Shown here: positions 46,252-60,900 of the stretch, piece by piece
Position numbering within the stretch: the first letter of the stretch is position 1
Layout of the letters: every line of letters starts with the position of its first letter
From: Thamnaconus septentrionalis
Lineage: Eukaryota; Chordata; Actinopteri; Tetraodontiformes; Monacanthidae
DNA: 64,000 bases
Direction of reading: 5' to 3'
Assembly: GCA_009823395.1 (NCBI GenBank)
Contig: CM020513.1
Coordinates: forward strand, 19,284,501-19,348,500
Program-made: the position numbers and the translations under genes
Notes under the pieces: model-generated
Told to the model about the DNA's origin: nothing
Seen by the model: the letters and a program-made list of their open reading frames with translations, nothing else
Database searches by the model: none

Positions 46252-49200
46252 ATGAGTCGAATATATCACAACACGTCTTTACAGAACAAACCGGTGCACA
46301 ATGAGAAAGTGGACCGCGTTTGGTCGCCTTCTGCCTATGAAAGGTACGAGTTTAAACTGTGTGTTTTTGACAGTGAGAGTCCGGTTGTTGTCAGCGACAG
46401 CTTGGTGTCATGCAGTCGCTCCCAACTCCGCTTGAATAATATGAATTGTCCGAGATTTAGTCAAACATTTTAGCGTTAAATCGAAGATACGTAACCAGTT
46501 AGGGCTCGGGTTTCAATCAATTTCTCTTTCGGAAGAAAGCGTCGTCCTTGTTGATGTTTTCTTTTTGGTTGGTGTTTGCCAGCACCCTCTGCCGTCCGGC
46601 GGCTATTGCCGAGCCCTTGCTGCTCGTATCGTTAAAGGGAGACTTCACCCTTTTCCGCAGTGACGTGTGCTGATGTTTTATTTTCTCATCTTTTTTTGAC
46701 GGAACTAGAAGCTGTCCTGGCATTTTCTAACTCTCACCGTGGTCCTGAAATTCCAATATGTACTGACAAATTGGAAGAGTACAGCGGCCTCGTATTAAAG
46801 TAGTATAACAACGGAAGAGGAATATACATATATACAGTATCCCCATTTTGCTTCCGCTATTTCCGCTTTTGGAAGACTCGATACCCCAATGTGACCCTAA
46901 GTTACAAACGGGTTAGAACAGCAAATAAATGTATTGTGTATAAAATGTCAGCTGTTACTGAAACCAGTTTGAGATAACGTTGATTATTAATACCAATACA
47001 CACTTTTTTTCAGATCGAGTCTAAGCTCTGGGGTGAATTGGTTTGACAGAAGTATTGTTTCTGTTGTCTATCCGCAGTGGCGAAGGAGTTCTTCTAGAGG
47101 GGAAGCTGCTGGATGTTTCCAGACATGCCATCAGTGATGACAACGGTCAGAAGGTACCGTCAGCACACTCTGGTAGTGGTGTGTGCTACTGCAAAACACG
47201 GAGCCAGTATCACCGATACCAGTACCAATACTTTATAATGTGTTTTTAAATATTAATTGAGGTGGAGGTGTCATCAAATTTACCAAATGAAGGTGTAGCT
47301 GTTGCTAAATCTGAATGAATTCTTATGACCTCCCATCTTTGACGTTAGGTCCGCTACTATGTGCTGTACATCAAACCCAGTCGCATCCATCAGAGGAAGT
47401 TTGATGGCAGTGGCAAGGAGATCGAGCCAAACTTCAGTGACACCAAGAAGGTCACCACTGGCTACCTCATGTCCTCTTACAGTGAGTAGACCACACCAGT
47501 CATCGCAGCGTCGCAGCTTGCATTTTTCATTTTTCATTTTTCATTTTTTTCTGCTCCTTGTACTTGCATGTGTAATTGTCAATTAAATTTTTTGTTACTG
47601 TAGTGTGTTTTGTTTTATTTTATTTTACTATAGTCCAAATATTTGTATTACGGTGACGTTGTTTTTTTGTTTGTTTTTTTTTGCGATCAAAATTGCCTTC
47701 ATCCAAAGGAATGAATTAATACTTAATTTATGGAGTATTTTGTTGTCACTTGGTGGATGCCGCCACTGAAGTGCAGTCAGAGTATCCTCGTCAAATCATC
47801 CTAAGTGTATCTTGTGTTCCACTCAAGAGACGGAAGCCACGGGCACGTCGGACCGTCTGTCTGAGGAGCGGCTCTCTGCCATGGTGAACAAACCCGAGTT
47901 GGTGAAGATGACTGACAGGCACCGACCGAGCGGCACCTGGGCCTTCTGGTACCCGGAGTCAGAGATGGACAAAACTGAGCTCGAAACAGGGCAGGAAGTG
48001 CGGCTAAAGACCAGAGGAAATGGTCCTTTCATATGTGAGTCACAACTGTAAGGCTCTTCTTTAATACTTGTACATCTCAAAACATTTACTTTGCGTCACA
48101 GAAAAGCGTGTGCATGGGGAATCCTGTCGCCACAATGACGAGTTTTAAATGACCAGAGAGAAAGAAACGCTTTGTTGCCGAATCTCCTGGCCTGTTTCTT
48201 CAGCTTTGGTCTGGGACATTTCAGCAGTCTCTCTTTGGGAGTACTTTAGAGCACTTCTGCTTGTTTTCTGATTACATCAGATGATGAGAGTCCTTATGGG
48301 GAGAGCTTGTCCTACCTCTGACCTTCATTTCTACGCGAAGTGAATGAAATCAAACCTGGCATTTGTTTTTCTGGCCTTTGTCTGTCGCTCAGAGGGTGGC
48401 CACACAGTTTGAACTCTCTTATTCAGTCTTTTGATATACAATAGCCAGTTTTCTTAGATCGTCAGCGGACTCTGCTCAGATCACAGCTTCCACTTCCTTA
48501 ATGTAATGTATCCAGGAAAGAAAAAGACTTTAAGAGCAGAGCAAATTACTCGACGGTCCCAGTTGAAGCTAAACTCCTTTGACAAGTTTCGAAACACTAA
48601 GATACTGTAGGTCCCCCGTGGAAACTCCTGCTAGAAGAAGTCCTGCTAGATTTTTCATAAAATGCTTTGAAAATATGCAGTTAGTTCTGTACAAAAATCT
48701 CTATTTTTCTGTAGTTTGTTCAACTTGAAGTAAACAAAACAGTTGATAACCTCGCTTCTGCGCTCCAACAGTCTCTTTAGCCAAAGTGGACAGCGGCACG
48801 GTGACCAAGTGTAACTTCGCTGGAGATACGGAGGCCGGAGCATCGTGGACGGACAAGATCATGGCCAACAAAGCGGACGCTGTCAGCTCTCAGGCTGGAG
48901 GAGAAGGAGAGGCTGCAGCAGAGGATGAATGGGTGAGAATGGCCACCAGAGCCTGTAAAGTCCACATGCACTGATCACAAGTACCTGTGTGGGTGGTCTG
49001 ATGAAACTTCAGATGGCACCTAAAACGCACCACAACCTTTACAAGAAAACCTATGAACTTGACCATCTCTAATCCAGCTGTTCAATGTTGCAATACTTCA
49101 ATACTAAATATTCCATGACCGTTTGTACCTGAACAGTCGTTTACATCACACGGTTGACATATTGACATCGTGAGACCAAGACAGCAACAAAAAAAGGTCA

Positions 49201-50035
49201 CATGCTCAGTTGTTGAGAAGTTGACGGTTTTTGTTGTTCTATACCCACCAAACTTCATGACATAATATCATTGTAGCGTGAACTTTTTATTATATTTTGC
49301 ATGAATTTCACCCAATTGTGTGATAAGTCCTAACTTTTAGTGAGTAGTGTAGTAGGGGTTTGAAACACTTGTCCATAGTTTTCAATGTAAATCTCCCAGT
49401 AAAAATGTCCGGTCCTGGTGATGTATGTTTTTTCATGCTCAGTCTACAAACCTTATGTTGTGAAAACATGATTTCTCTACAAAAGTCTTGTAATGACAAT
49501 GTCAGAGTTGTAATCTCCCAGTTATCCACACTATAAAATAGTATTCTGTCGCACCAACTTTCAGCGGGACAACCTTTAACCCTTACTATCATAATTTATA
49601 GGGAAACAGCAGAGGAATTAAGTTGTCACTGTAATATATGCAGATTTGAAAATTTGTGTTAAAAAAAGAAAAGAAAAAAGATTAGTGTTTTTAATCTCAA
49701 GCAACTCGTGTGCAGTCTTTCGTTTCATTTGACTTCCAAGCCCCTGGGAGCTTCTAGAAGCTCTTTGCAGCTGCAGGCAGTGCATTCATATGTTACTTTG
49801 TCATCTGTCCACATTTTGCTGTATTAAAAACATTACCAACGCAAGAGGAATGTCAAGTTGCCGCTTTGCAGAGTTAGTAAACTAACCGTCTCCTTCTCGG
49901 TGACTGGATGGTCACTGAACTGTCAGCAAGTTACAACCTCGGACCCGTTGAAGTGGAAAAGACAAAGGCATCTTGCAACTCAACAATTCAACTCAACAGT
50001 GTTTTCTCTCTTTGTTTATCTGTCAGGATGACTGA
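46252..50035 (+). CDS. arpin: arpin, inhibitor of the Arp2/3 complex
   Basis: Arpin binds and inhibits the Arp2/3 complex at the leading edge, acting downstream of Rac and opposing WAVE. Six exons with matching phases: 46252-46343, 47078-47153, 47349-47481, 47828-48034, 48772-48932 and 50027-50035. They give 225 residues, against 226 in human. It begins MSRIYHNTSLQNKPV and contains GVLLEGKLLDVSRH, YYVLYIKPSRIHQRKFD, EIEPNF, GYLMSSYK, TDRLSEERL, MVNKPELVKMT, VRLKTRGNGPF, SLAKVDSGTVTKCNF and GASWTDKIMA, all close to the human protein. It ends with the acidic tail EDEWDD that contacts Arp2/3. The last exon carries only Asp-Asp-stop. The gene follows FAM169 in the same direction and converges on anpep. 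Confidence 0.96.
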
Positions 50036-50353
50036 GGAGTCGTCTCTTGTGTCCTCCTCAAACGTTGCATGGATGCAGCCTCCAGGTTCCCCTGCACTTT
50101 GGCCCCCGTCCCTCTGGCTCCTGGCGTGATTGTGACTGGCCATGGGCGTTCTGAGTTAATGACGAGTCTCTGGGGTCTCTGAATCTTTCAGCACCACAGT
50201 GTCATTAAAAGGCAATCTCCGCTCATTTTAATCAAGAGAACAGCCTTTAAAACATTTTTTGTTTTATTTTTCTTTCATTTCTTTTCCCCGAACAAGTGCA
50301 TTTTTTTAGCGCAGAGATGTTTCTGATACGGAAATGTACAAAATGCATTTAAT

Positions 50354-50359
50354 AATAAA
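50354..50359 (+). terminator. Poly(A) signal AATAAA of arpin
   Basis: The first AATAAA after the arpin stop codon, about 320 bp downstream. Another plus-strand AATAAA at 51442-51447 could serve a longer 3' UTR. Confidence 0.55.
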
Positions 50360-51475
50360 AATTTTTGAAGAAACCATTTGGTAAAAGGTAATACTTATCT
50401 TTTTCAACATTGTCTATTGTGGGGTTTTTCTTTGTTATTCGTTCAACATGCAACTAAACAGTGAGTTGTTTCATTTAGAATGAGCAAAACAGCTTTTAAT
50501 TCATGCTCATTGCATTTGAAAAACAAATTATTTTGACATACATACATTTTTTTTCCCCCTTATGATCAGACGATGGCAGTTGGCCAGTTGAGTATTAGTT
50601 CACGTTCTGCAGACACAATGCTGCAATAAACAACTTTTAGTATTTGATAATATACTTGTGCATGTGTTTATGTGCAACGATTATCATGAAAACATCACCC
50701 TTTTTGAAGCATATTTGCAAATAGACTATCAAAAGATCACTGTGTTAAAACGGCAACAGGAAGCCTCTGTACTTGGCTAAATTCAGACCGTGACCAGTGT
50801 CTTGAGTAACTGACCTTCTGGATCCGAGGCAGATCATAACGAGCCATCAGGGGTCGACTCCTCACGCAGGGGTTTGAAGTTTTCACTGCGCCTTTGCACT
50901 TTAGCCTGCGATTTATGACCGTACTGCGCAGTTGTATCTAGTTTATGATCTGAATGAAGCTCTCAAGTTGTGAAAGTTAAGTGTTTCTTTAAAGTAAATT
51001 ATGGTCCTATGACAGGTAAACAAATGATACTGCAGGTGTATTTTATGGCCTGGCAACGTGTCGCTGTTTTCTGGCAAAAGATTGTTTTTTAAACTTTTCA
51101 GAATGGGCCAGGCTTCATGGTTGAAGTTGATTATAAAGTGTTTTTCTACCGATTTTTTCCATAGTTGTGTTTATGTTTCCACTCACTTCAATGAGGCATT
51201 GGCTTAAACTTTAAAGGCTCATAAAAGAGTTATTGACTCATTATACAATGCACAGTAGAACCTTGATGTATTCACTTGCAGTTGGCTTCCTTATTGCCGT
51301 GATCAGCTATCAGCCTTCCTTGTCGGTATCCACTACTTACACACACTGTATTATCTAACATATGTTTTACCATTTGTTCTTGATGTGTGATATGGGCTTT
51401 ATTTTCATTGTGACATAAGATGGTATAAAAATGACGTACTCAATAAATAACTTTTTTTTATTCCAATATTCATAT
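50360..51475. other. Region between convergent arpin and anpep 3' ends
   Basis: It is AT-rich with no exon. It carries a plus-strand AATAAA at 51442-51447 facing the minus-strand AATAAA at 51476-51481, so the alternative 3' ends of the two genes would meet here. Confidence 0.5.
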
Positions 51476-51481
51476 TTTATT
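51476..51481 (-). terminator. Poly(A) signal AATAAA, candidate for anpep
   Basis: A minus-strand AATAAA about 460 bp downstream of the anpep stop codon. A second hexamer lies just beyond it at about 51457-51462. Confidence 0.45.
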
Positions 51482-51939
51482 ATGATGTGCAAATGTATAG
51501 AAGCTGCTGTTTCCAGATGCTAGATCGCCTACACAGCTCATTAGGAGATAATTACGAGTAACTTGTGATACGCTATTTTCACTGTAAAAAATATAGTCAT
51601 TTTATAGTACTAAAAAATAAAACTATTCACTTCAAAACATAACAATAATATAAACAGTGCTTTGGAAGCATGATGTGCAAATATCACAAACCAGAAGTCC
51701 AACGCGGGCCGTTTGCATGAAGTTGACAATCAAAATAATTCATTTAGGTACATATAAAAAAGTGCTTTGTCTCCCTTTGGGCTCGTCCTGAAATGTTTGG
51801 ACTTGTCAGCACTGAAAAATGTGTTACTTCTAATGTGCAGCAACATCATTGTTTGCTTGTTAAACCTTTTCCCTGATAAAGTGAGTGAGGCAGTGGCCGG
51901 CTGGTTCCACCCATTACTGAGGGAGGAGGCATTTAGGCT

Positions 51940-54900
51940 CTAGGAGCCGGCTTCTCTTCTGAACCACTGCAGGAGGACTTCCTTGTGCTCGCCGACCCAC
52001 TTGATGTTGACTTGGGTTCGCTCGATGGCCTGCTTTATCTCCTGGCTGTCGCTCAGATCCTGGTCCGCTGCAAAGCGTTTCAGCTGCAAACACAAACACA
52101 ACAGGGATCATTCAGGTGGCAACATCAAGGTTTCGGCATTTTTCTTGTCATCTGCGTGTCCGCCAAGAGACCCTGAAGCAGCTAAAGTGCAAAATACTTT
52201 TATGAATTTAGTGGACTTAAGTCGAGCTCTTTAATTATTAGAATAGCTGTAAGGCTTTGCCTTATAAGAGCATTATACCCTTGTAATACCCTTTAAAAAA
52301 AAATCACTGGATATGAAGTGAAGTTATCTAAATTATATTAAAAGCTGACTTTTCTAAGTGACTCTCAGCCAATGGCAACACCGCCAACAGTTATTTTTTG
52401 ATACTACATGGAGGAAAATTTTATCTACAACACATTTACTGGCAGCGGATCTGCACTGTGCCATAGTTCACATGTCTGGAAAAGGAAAGGTTCAGTTTTA
52501 CAACGTTTTCCAGGCAGCAGTTGTGAGTTTATCAATTCTTGAATCTTGCTTACTTGTCTCGCCAGGCTCCAATAAATAGTATTTTCAGTTGGTCGGATTC
52601 CAAGACTGACCAGGTCCCTTGTAATTATGACAAAGACGGGAGGCAACTCACGTAAAATCCACAGCAGGATATGATTGTGCGCCTAGATAATAGATGCTGG
52701 AGCAGTTTAAGGAGAACTGCAGGCTTTTTATTGGTGGAAAAATGTTTTCCCTTCACTTGAGGCTGGCGTTAGCGAGAGTTCACAAAGATGTCGAGAAGTC
52801 AGTCCCGATCTCGCATCTACAGCTGCGTCAAGATCTCCAAATTCATATCTACGTTTATGTGTTTGAACCAATTTGTTGTGATTAATTAATTACCTCGTCC
52901 AGCTCAAACTGCGTGGAGAACCTCCTGGTCACGGTATTTATCAGCATTTTCACATAACTGCAGTGGAAAGAGAGTGGAGAAAATGGTGGAAAAATACGTT
53001 ATGCAGTGACCCTTACTGTCCAGTAGAGCAAGGACCTGCAGACACAGATGTACATTTAGATTTGTTTATGCTTGCATTGGGCAGTTCTGCATTTTGCGAC
53101 TTCGGTGAAGTCTTTTAAGTCTTACAGAAGCTTATCAGTCCTTTTCATTCACACACACCGAGCTACCAAAAGTGTGAAGGTAGTATTAGCAGCCAAGTCT
53201 TTAATCAGCATTTTATTTGAGTTGGATTCATTCCAAATGCCACTGTGTGCTTTGAAATATCAAGTCCTCACTTTTTATCTGTTAAACCTTGATAGTGGTG
53301 GTTTCTTGGCAATGGCATAAAACAGGAACCTTATGGAGATAAACAAATGATAAGACACGACTAAACAGAACCCTTTATTATATAGAGGGCATTGTAAATG
53401 ACAGGAGCAACACATGGATGCTAAATATTACCTATAGGCATTGATGGACTGAACCGACCATGCCTTTTATTAATGCTGTAAAAGCAGGAGAACACAGCGG
53501 TAACACTCAACAGACACTATACGAGACAAAAATAGCTATTCTGCCAATCACACGACAGCAAGTCGATGTATTTGCGGGGTGCAGATGCGGTAAAGACGAC
53601 TTGCTGAAGTTCAGCGAGCATCAGAATGGGGATTTTAAGGTATGGCAAAGGCTCTTGGTGTGAGAGGGGCAGGACAGAGTGTTTTACAGACTTCTGAACT
53701 ACTGACATTTTCACACACAACAATCTCTAGGGTTTAAAGAGAGAGCTGGAGTGGGCAGACTGGTTGGACACCATCGAGAGGCAACAGAAACTCAAATAAA
53801 CAGCGGTTACAACCAAGGTCTGTAGAAAAGCATCTCTGATGGCGCAACACAGGAACATTGGATCTGGATGTTCACTCGATCAAAGAGTCGCACAGAAGAA
53901 TCTTTGAGAAGAATCTGTCTGCTGTTCAAACCCACGTTCTTCTAATCAGTGAAGACCTACCGTGACCGCAATGCTATAATTCCAAACCATCACGACTAGA
54001 GCAGCAAAACTATCTTTTATGGAATATATTTTGTTCATCATTAACCTCTACACCTTGCACCTAAACATGATCATGTACATTGTGCATTGTTGTACCGTGA
54101 AAACTGACAGAGGAAGAGGCAGAGGAACATGGCGAGATGCACGTCGATGGTGTCCATCTGGCTACGAATGCTGACGGACCCAAGGAAAATAGTTCTAAAT
54201 GGAAGTACGTCAGCTCTAGTGCCGCCAAATAAAACAACTTCCCAGTCCGCACCTCCTTTATCATTTGATTACAGCTGCCTGATGAAAATTTCTGCAAATT
54301 TTCAGTGATTATGACAGATTGTTCAATTTAGCTTTGCAATCATTGACAGTGAATCATGATTCTGCAAACCTCCTGGAGCAGTGCAACGGGCCAAAAAACA
54401 TGTTACCACGCACGCACACTGTTATCTTAACGTGGTCTCTAAATATTTATGATAATTACAAAGAAGGCTTTGGTTTCTTTCATCTAATAAAGCATCAACA
54501 GACAGTTAAATTTAACGTCAGCTGAATTTCCTGTGCAGCTACAATGAATAAGAAATTGATTTTAAGTGAACTGATGTGTAAAGTATACACTCAAGGTAAA
54601 CAAATGTAGATTTGTACATACAGTAAAAGAACTGAGAGTTCTACCAGGTGGAAGTCCAGAGGAAATGACTTGTTTACCTGGCTAGACACTGTTTGCTGTG
54701 TGTAGGTTCATGGCTACTGAGGGTTTTAAAGACATTTAGAGCCAGATCCACAAAGAATATGCTTTGGATCTATATGCGCCACATCGTTGTCTTGCTGTGA
54801 AACACCTTCATCTTTAAGAGTTTCAACGTAAATGCTGGAAGAAACTGTTGCCGATTTCTTGCAGGGGCATGAAAATAAAAACTTGATTTCATAGTCAGAC

Positions 54901-57900
54901 AAAATGTTTCTCATTTCAGTTTCGGGTTATTGTTAGTGTTAAAACCATTTGAAATCTAGAACAATTTAAAAACACAGCCACTGGCATTGATGGCTCGTGT
55001 GCTTTGAAGTCCCAGCACCCGTTGCCGAGCAATGTGCGAGCTTTTACACTGAACATAAGTCATCGGCGCCTGAACACAACAAATTGTAAATGACAACTTG
55101 CCCGTGTTTGATGTCATCCCAGCGCGCTCTCATAAAGTTCCAGGCTAGTGCGTGCCCTGCCACATTCCTGGCTACATAGCTGATGGTGGCGAGGGCTTCC
55201 AGCGGATGTATCTTCTCTTCGTCCAAAGTGTACTCCAGGTATCTGCAAGATAACAAAGGCTCTCAGACACGACTAGGCCCCTATCTAATAGGAATCTTTA
55301 TGAGAATTCTCTGTTCACTCTGAGCCCGGATCTCAGCGTTCACCTGCTGAGCAGCCAGATCTTTGTGGTGCAGGCGAGGGCTCCCCCGAGCCGATCTTTG
55401 TCTGATGTGTCGTTGGAGTTCTGAAACTTGTCCCAGGCAAACTCCCACTCTTTCTCCCCACCAGTAGCCAAAGCGTAACAGTATATCAAGTCCCTCAGGT
55501 TGGAGGGGATACTGAACAGCGCGTGTGGAGCACAAATACAAATAGAAGAATTGTTTAAATGTCCAATTTAGCCAGAGTTCCTTTTGATTTTTGACATTCT
55601 ACATATTTGTTTTAACTAACCTACATAATCAAAGCAATGTGGCACCAGTGTTGACTGTGTTAGAACAACAAAGAATCATACAATTTGGGAACACATATGG
55701 ACTATTAACTAGTAGCCTGATGGAAGAAATTAAAGTAACCACGTTATCAAACCCTATTCATAATCAACCCGTTTATTATTCTTTACATTGAAGCCTCCTT
55801 GCAATAAGAGCAAAACAAATGACGGCCATCTTCACATAAACATTGTTAAAGCTACATAATATAATCAAAGCTATGCGTGAGAGCACAGCTCAGTAATAGC
55901 TAAAACTGGGAGAATTCCAAAAGATATACAATGAGACACATTGTAGCCGCATAAATTATATTTATTTCTCCTTTTCTTACGTGTTATTGTCAGTATCCAT
56001 CCAGTTTGCAAACTTTTCAGACGCCATTTCCAGGCATTCGGGGAGTCCGTTCTGACATGCTATTTTTATGGCAAGGTACTGGTTTTGCCTGCAAACAACA
56101 ACATAAACTCAAGGTGTCAAATATACCTGGGAAATCATTTTTCCAATGGCAGTATCTGTAAAAATGATGTTTATTAAATCTGAACAATATATACAGTAAA
56201 TAACATGAGTAGGAGTGAGTCCACTTGTGAGAATCAGCCCAGATTATGGATGTGACCCCAACCAGGTATGTCGCCTAACTGGTGCTTTGCTCTGAAACTC
56301 ATGTGATTTGTTCTGCTCCGCAGGGGCCAGTTAAAGTGGCCCAATTTTAGCCATTTCCAGATGTAATTAACTTATTTTTGGTGGTTGACTTCCAACAAGA
56401 ACTCATCCCTCCTCTCATGTGTGTTCCATCAGTGGCTTGGCCTTGGAACAGCCCACTCTCTTGTGATTGACCACATTAAATGAAATTTAAGCCTGCAGGG
56501 GCATTACTATGACTATCAGTTTGACTTGTGACAGTGCACAAAGGCACCCCCCCAGACACATCTGTCAATAACATGACCGAACATCAGTAACAGGACTTGT
56601 AGTGTCTTAGTAGTGTCTTAGCCAATTATGCAAAATTCCACATGTGTTTTGCATTTTTCTTGTTAAAATGATAAAGTGTGACTCATTAACTGAGGAGAGT
56701 GTACTTTTAAACAATGAACTGTGGTTACTGTATGCTTCCTTACTGTTCGAACTCATCCTCTGGGACTTTGGAGAGGTTTGTGTAATGGCTGAAGTGGTGG
56801 TACAGGCCCTTGACTTGGTTTCGCAGGTAGGCCTGCAGGGAAACACAACTTTTGGAATATTCACAGCAATTTCAACTTTCTTTTTCTGACTGCACATCAG
56901 TTTCACTTCCATTAAGGGATGAACACTGGCACCAACAGGAAGTTCAAATTTAGGTCTTCACATCCATCTACTTCACTTCCAGCATGTCATTTTATGTTAT
57001 ATAATTACATTAATAGTCACACCTGCATGGGTCCATAGACTTCGGTGCGGTCGAACATCTCGTGTAAGTATTGCATATTCATGTTTGCTATGTCCCAGGG
57101 AAGGAATTCCGTTTCATTTCGAAGGTAGCGGGTGGAATTAAGAGCCACGGTGATGTGGATGAGTTTCGCCCTGCGGAAGCCGTTAGGGTTCAGTTAAATG
57201 GCTGAGTATTGCTCACCCGCATTTTAGTTTGTAAAATTCATGTGAACCACAACACATTTAAACCACAGGACTAAGACTTTGGGGTCCACTGTTCGGCAGA
57301 GCCGGGTCTTTACCTTGCCAAGCTGAATGCGTCATCAATCAGCTGTATTCGGTTCACCGTTGAAATCCTCTGAAAGTGCGAGATGGGTGACAGTTGGAAG
57401 GTTGAAGCATTACAAACGTAAGAGCAGACAAAGCAAGGTAAGCATGAAAATACAGACTTGGTTTTCCTGCTGAATTAAGAGGACACCAATTAATTTCCCC
57501 CCCCTTTTATTTCTTTCTACAGGCCTGTTCTACACCAGTCGGAGAAATAATTAACTCTAGTAAGGCACAACACAATAATCTTTCGTTAAGCTATCAATGA
57601 TGCAACGAGCAATTTAAAAAATGAGAAAATTGTGCTTTTAGATATTCTCAAAACAAATTGCACAAAATCTCCATCATTTCTCACCTGCAGAGGGATTCGT
57701 TTTGTTTTACCTCATCTTTCACGAAGCAGTGTGGTTTTATCAAGCAGGAATCATTTAGTCACTGCACTTCCGCTACAAATATATCACTCTAACTCGATGA
57801 TGAGAAACTCAACCAAATTTTTCATCTACATGTTGGAAGAGACACCAAGTAAAAGGAACCATTGGATCCAGCAGGTGGTTTTATCTATATTGGTGACTAA

Positions 57901-60900
57901 ATACACAACACCACCACCACATCCAAGTCTTTGTATCACAGGACCAGACATCCTACACCTGACAAAGCCCTGGAGTGATGATGTCACATTCTAGGATCTT
58001 GGCAAAGCCCTCAGCTTTTTTAAACAACGGTACACTATAGAAAGGGGATATGCCCTTCTCACTTCGGTCATGTGTTTAAGTGTATTTGGCTCACTTGTTG
58101 GCCTGTCTCCAGGTCATTCAAAAGGCGTTCCCAGTTTTCCAGGTCGTAATTGACCCTGTAGTATCCGATTCTGTTGACATTGGCCAGAATCCACTCCCCA
58201 TCCTTGGAAATCAATTCCTCTTTTCTTTCTGCAACATCAAAGGCAGGTTAAACTTTGCTCACCACTCCTGAGAGAACAGTGAAACCGACTGACGTACCAT
58301 CAAAAACACTTTGACATCCAGTCATTTTTCTTTTTTGCATCACCAATCGTTTGTACAAAGTGGACTGTGTCAAAAGCTACTGACACTAGCCTTGAAACAA
58401 TTAGTGCCTTTATCTTACCTGGGTTACTGGACGTCAGTGAGATATAGGTGGGTTTAGACGTCGCTGACATGACTTTAATTGGGATATACCACCAAAGGCT
58501 AAACAGAAAACAAGGACAAAAAGTTGAAAATTTGGCTTGAATCTAGGAAAATATAAAAACAACTGCTGGACACTGATATAGACAAAAAGCAAACAAACAA
58601 GCAAAAATAAAAAGAGGGTGTTACTGCTACTGGTCAGAATGTGGAGCAGTGATACCTAATCTGATTGTAGCAATGTTGTGGCTCGAATGAGGTCAAAGTA
58701 GCTTTTTCAGGTATCATTGTACAACTCGTGTGGTGGTGGTGGTTCTGAAGTTACAAAACATTGTGCCAAAACTGCCCTAATGACCACACGTTAGCACATG
58801 CAGTGGTTTTGAGCAGACTGGACAGTGAAATGCTTGCTCAACAAACTGGCTTTGCCACAATAACAACTGGCCATCTAAAATAGGTGGAAGGTTGTATTTA
58901 GCGTCAGTTGCACACACAAGAGTTACTGAGGTGAGTCAGTGTCTTGATTGTTTCATATTCCAAATTTTGTGCATAAATCTTACTTTGTCTTTATTTTAGT
59001 GGTGGTCAGTAAGTGAACACCACAGCTGCATGATGAATTTACAGTACACCAGTTAGATGAAAGCACGCCAGTGGACAAAGACCATAATCCATGTTGGATA
59101 CTGACTTGTATAAATTAGCAAATGATGTACGTTAAAAATATATATGTAACATATATACATGTGTATAAAAAAAAGGGGTTGTGTTGAATACTCAATACAC
59201 TTAACATTGTGATGTAATCATTAAAAAACACTTACGCAACTTTTTATGAAAAAACAATACTTTCGTTTACAACATCATTGTGGTATTTCACCACCGTTTT
59301 TATGGAGTGGAGTTTTTATTATGCAATGATGATGTTGCAAAAGGCACATACCTCGATTCTGCAGAATCGTTGAAGAGAAAGTGCTTCTGGGAGATTTCCC
59401 CAGTAGTTGTGTTGATGGTGACAACCGGATAGCCGATCTGGTTGGTCCAGGTTTCCATCATTCGTCGCAACATTAATGTGACCAGAATCCTCATTCACAG
59501 CCTGCAAATGGGGCACAGGTTAGTGTGGTAGTTTATAAAATCAACGTCACAATCTGGGCTTCCGAGTTGAAATCTGAAGGCTTTACCATCTGCATGCATT
59601 CCCAGAGGTCCTTCTGTTCTGCATTTTTATAGCTCAGATCCGACAGGTACTTCTGAGAGAGGAGGCCCAACGAGAGAGGAAGAGTTTGAGGATGAATTTT
59701 GGGATGTGCTTTAGAGTCGGCCAAAGAGCTTCAGTGATGAAACTATTAGTGGTAAAATAGTTTTACTGAATATCATAGCATCCCATAGCAGGGCGGCTGA
59801 GGACAAGGGACAGAAAGATGCTTTTCAAAAATGGCTGTGACTGCAGGTCAATGTGCATTTACACTGACCTCTAGGTGAGAAACAAACTATGAAAGGGATA
59901 ATATTTAGCTGCACATTTTGGGAAGAATTTTTTTTTTTTCCTCCCTGAGGCTAAGCTGAACTTTTTTGTTGCTTTGGTGCCTCTTTGATTAAAAGAGTCA
60001 TTTCATTTTTAAATTATTATGTAAAACTTAATCTTGAACGCCATGGTTGTAGATTGCTTGCACATCTCCAGGCTGTGTAGGTCATATCACATAATCACAA
60101 TGATGCAACTTCCTCTGTCTTGCCATCTTTGACGACCACTTTGTTAAATTTAAAGGACAATCCCATCAATCAACCAATAAGTTTTCAGCAGCAGCCCTAT
60201 TGTAATTGAGGGGAAAAAAAGTAACTTCTTACTCTGACTCCTTTTTGGAAAACCTTTTCGTCAAGAGTGTCTGCCAGCATTCTCAGCACCACTGCGCCCT
60301 ACAGCAGATATCACATTAGATGTTCATCAAATTAAAATGAGAAAAATATAATGTCTGATCTTGTGGTTCTAATTCCATTTAACCTTGAAACAGTCATAGC
60401 ACTTTTGAGCTATAAAGGCAGACAACATTTTTTGACATATAACTGGATAACTGGTCAAATTTCTGAGAATCATTTACAATAATAATTTGTAGATGCTATA
60501 CCTTACGGTAGCTTATGACATCAAACATGTCAGTGATCTCATCCAGTGTTTGGACATCCTCCTCTGGAGGATTGAGAGGATGAGATGTTTCCAAAGCGTC
60601 CACCTCAAAAGCTATATACATTTCTGTCATGAACATTTCATCCTACAAATCAGAGCATTAAAGAGTTCAAAGAGCATTAACCAGAGTGGAAAAACTTAAT
60701 GTTGAAGGTTATGGTTAGTTAAACCAGCAGATAACTCGATATAGACAAAGTATTTTTGAAGTATCAGTTCATAATTACATGGAAAGCTCACCCCCACATC
60801 ACTCCTACCGTTTTAAACGTAGGCTCAATATGGGCCAAGGCAAGGTCAGACATATATGTGGCAAAGCCTTCATTCAACCATACTTGGTTCCACCACTTCA

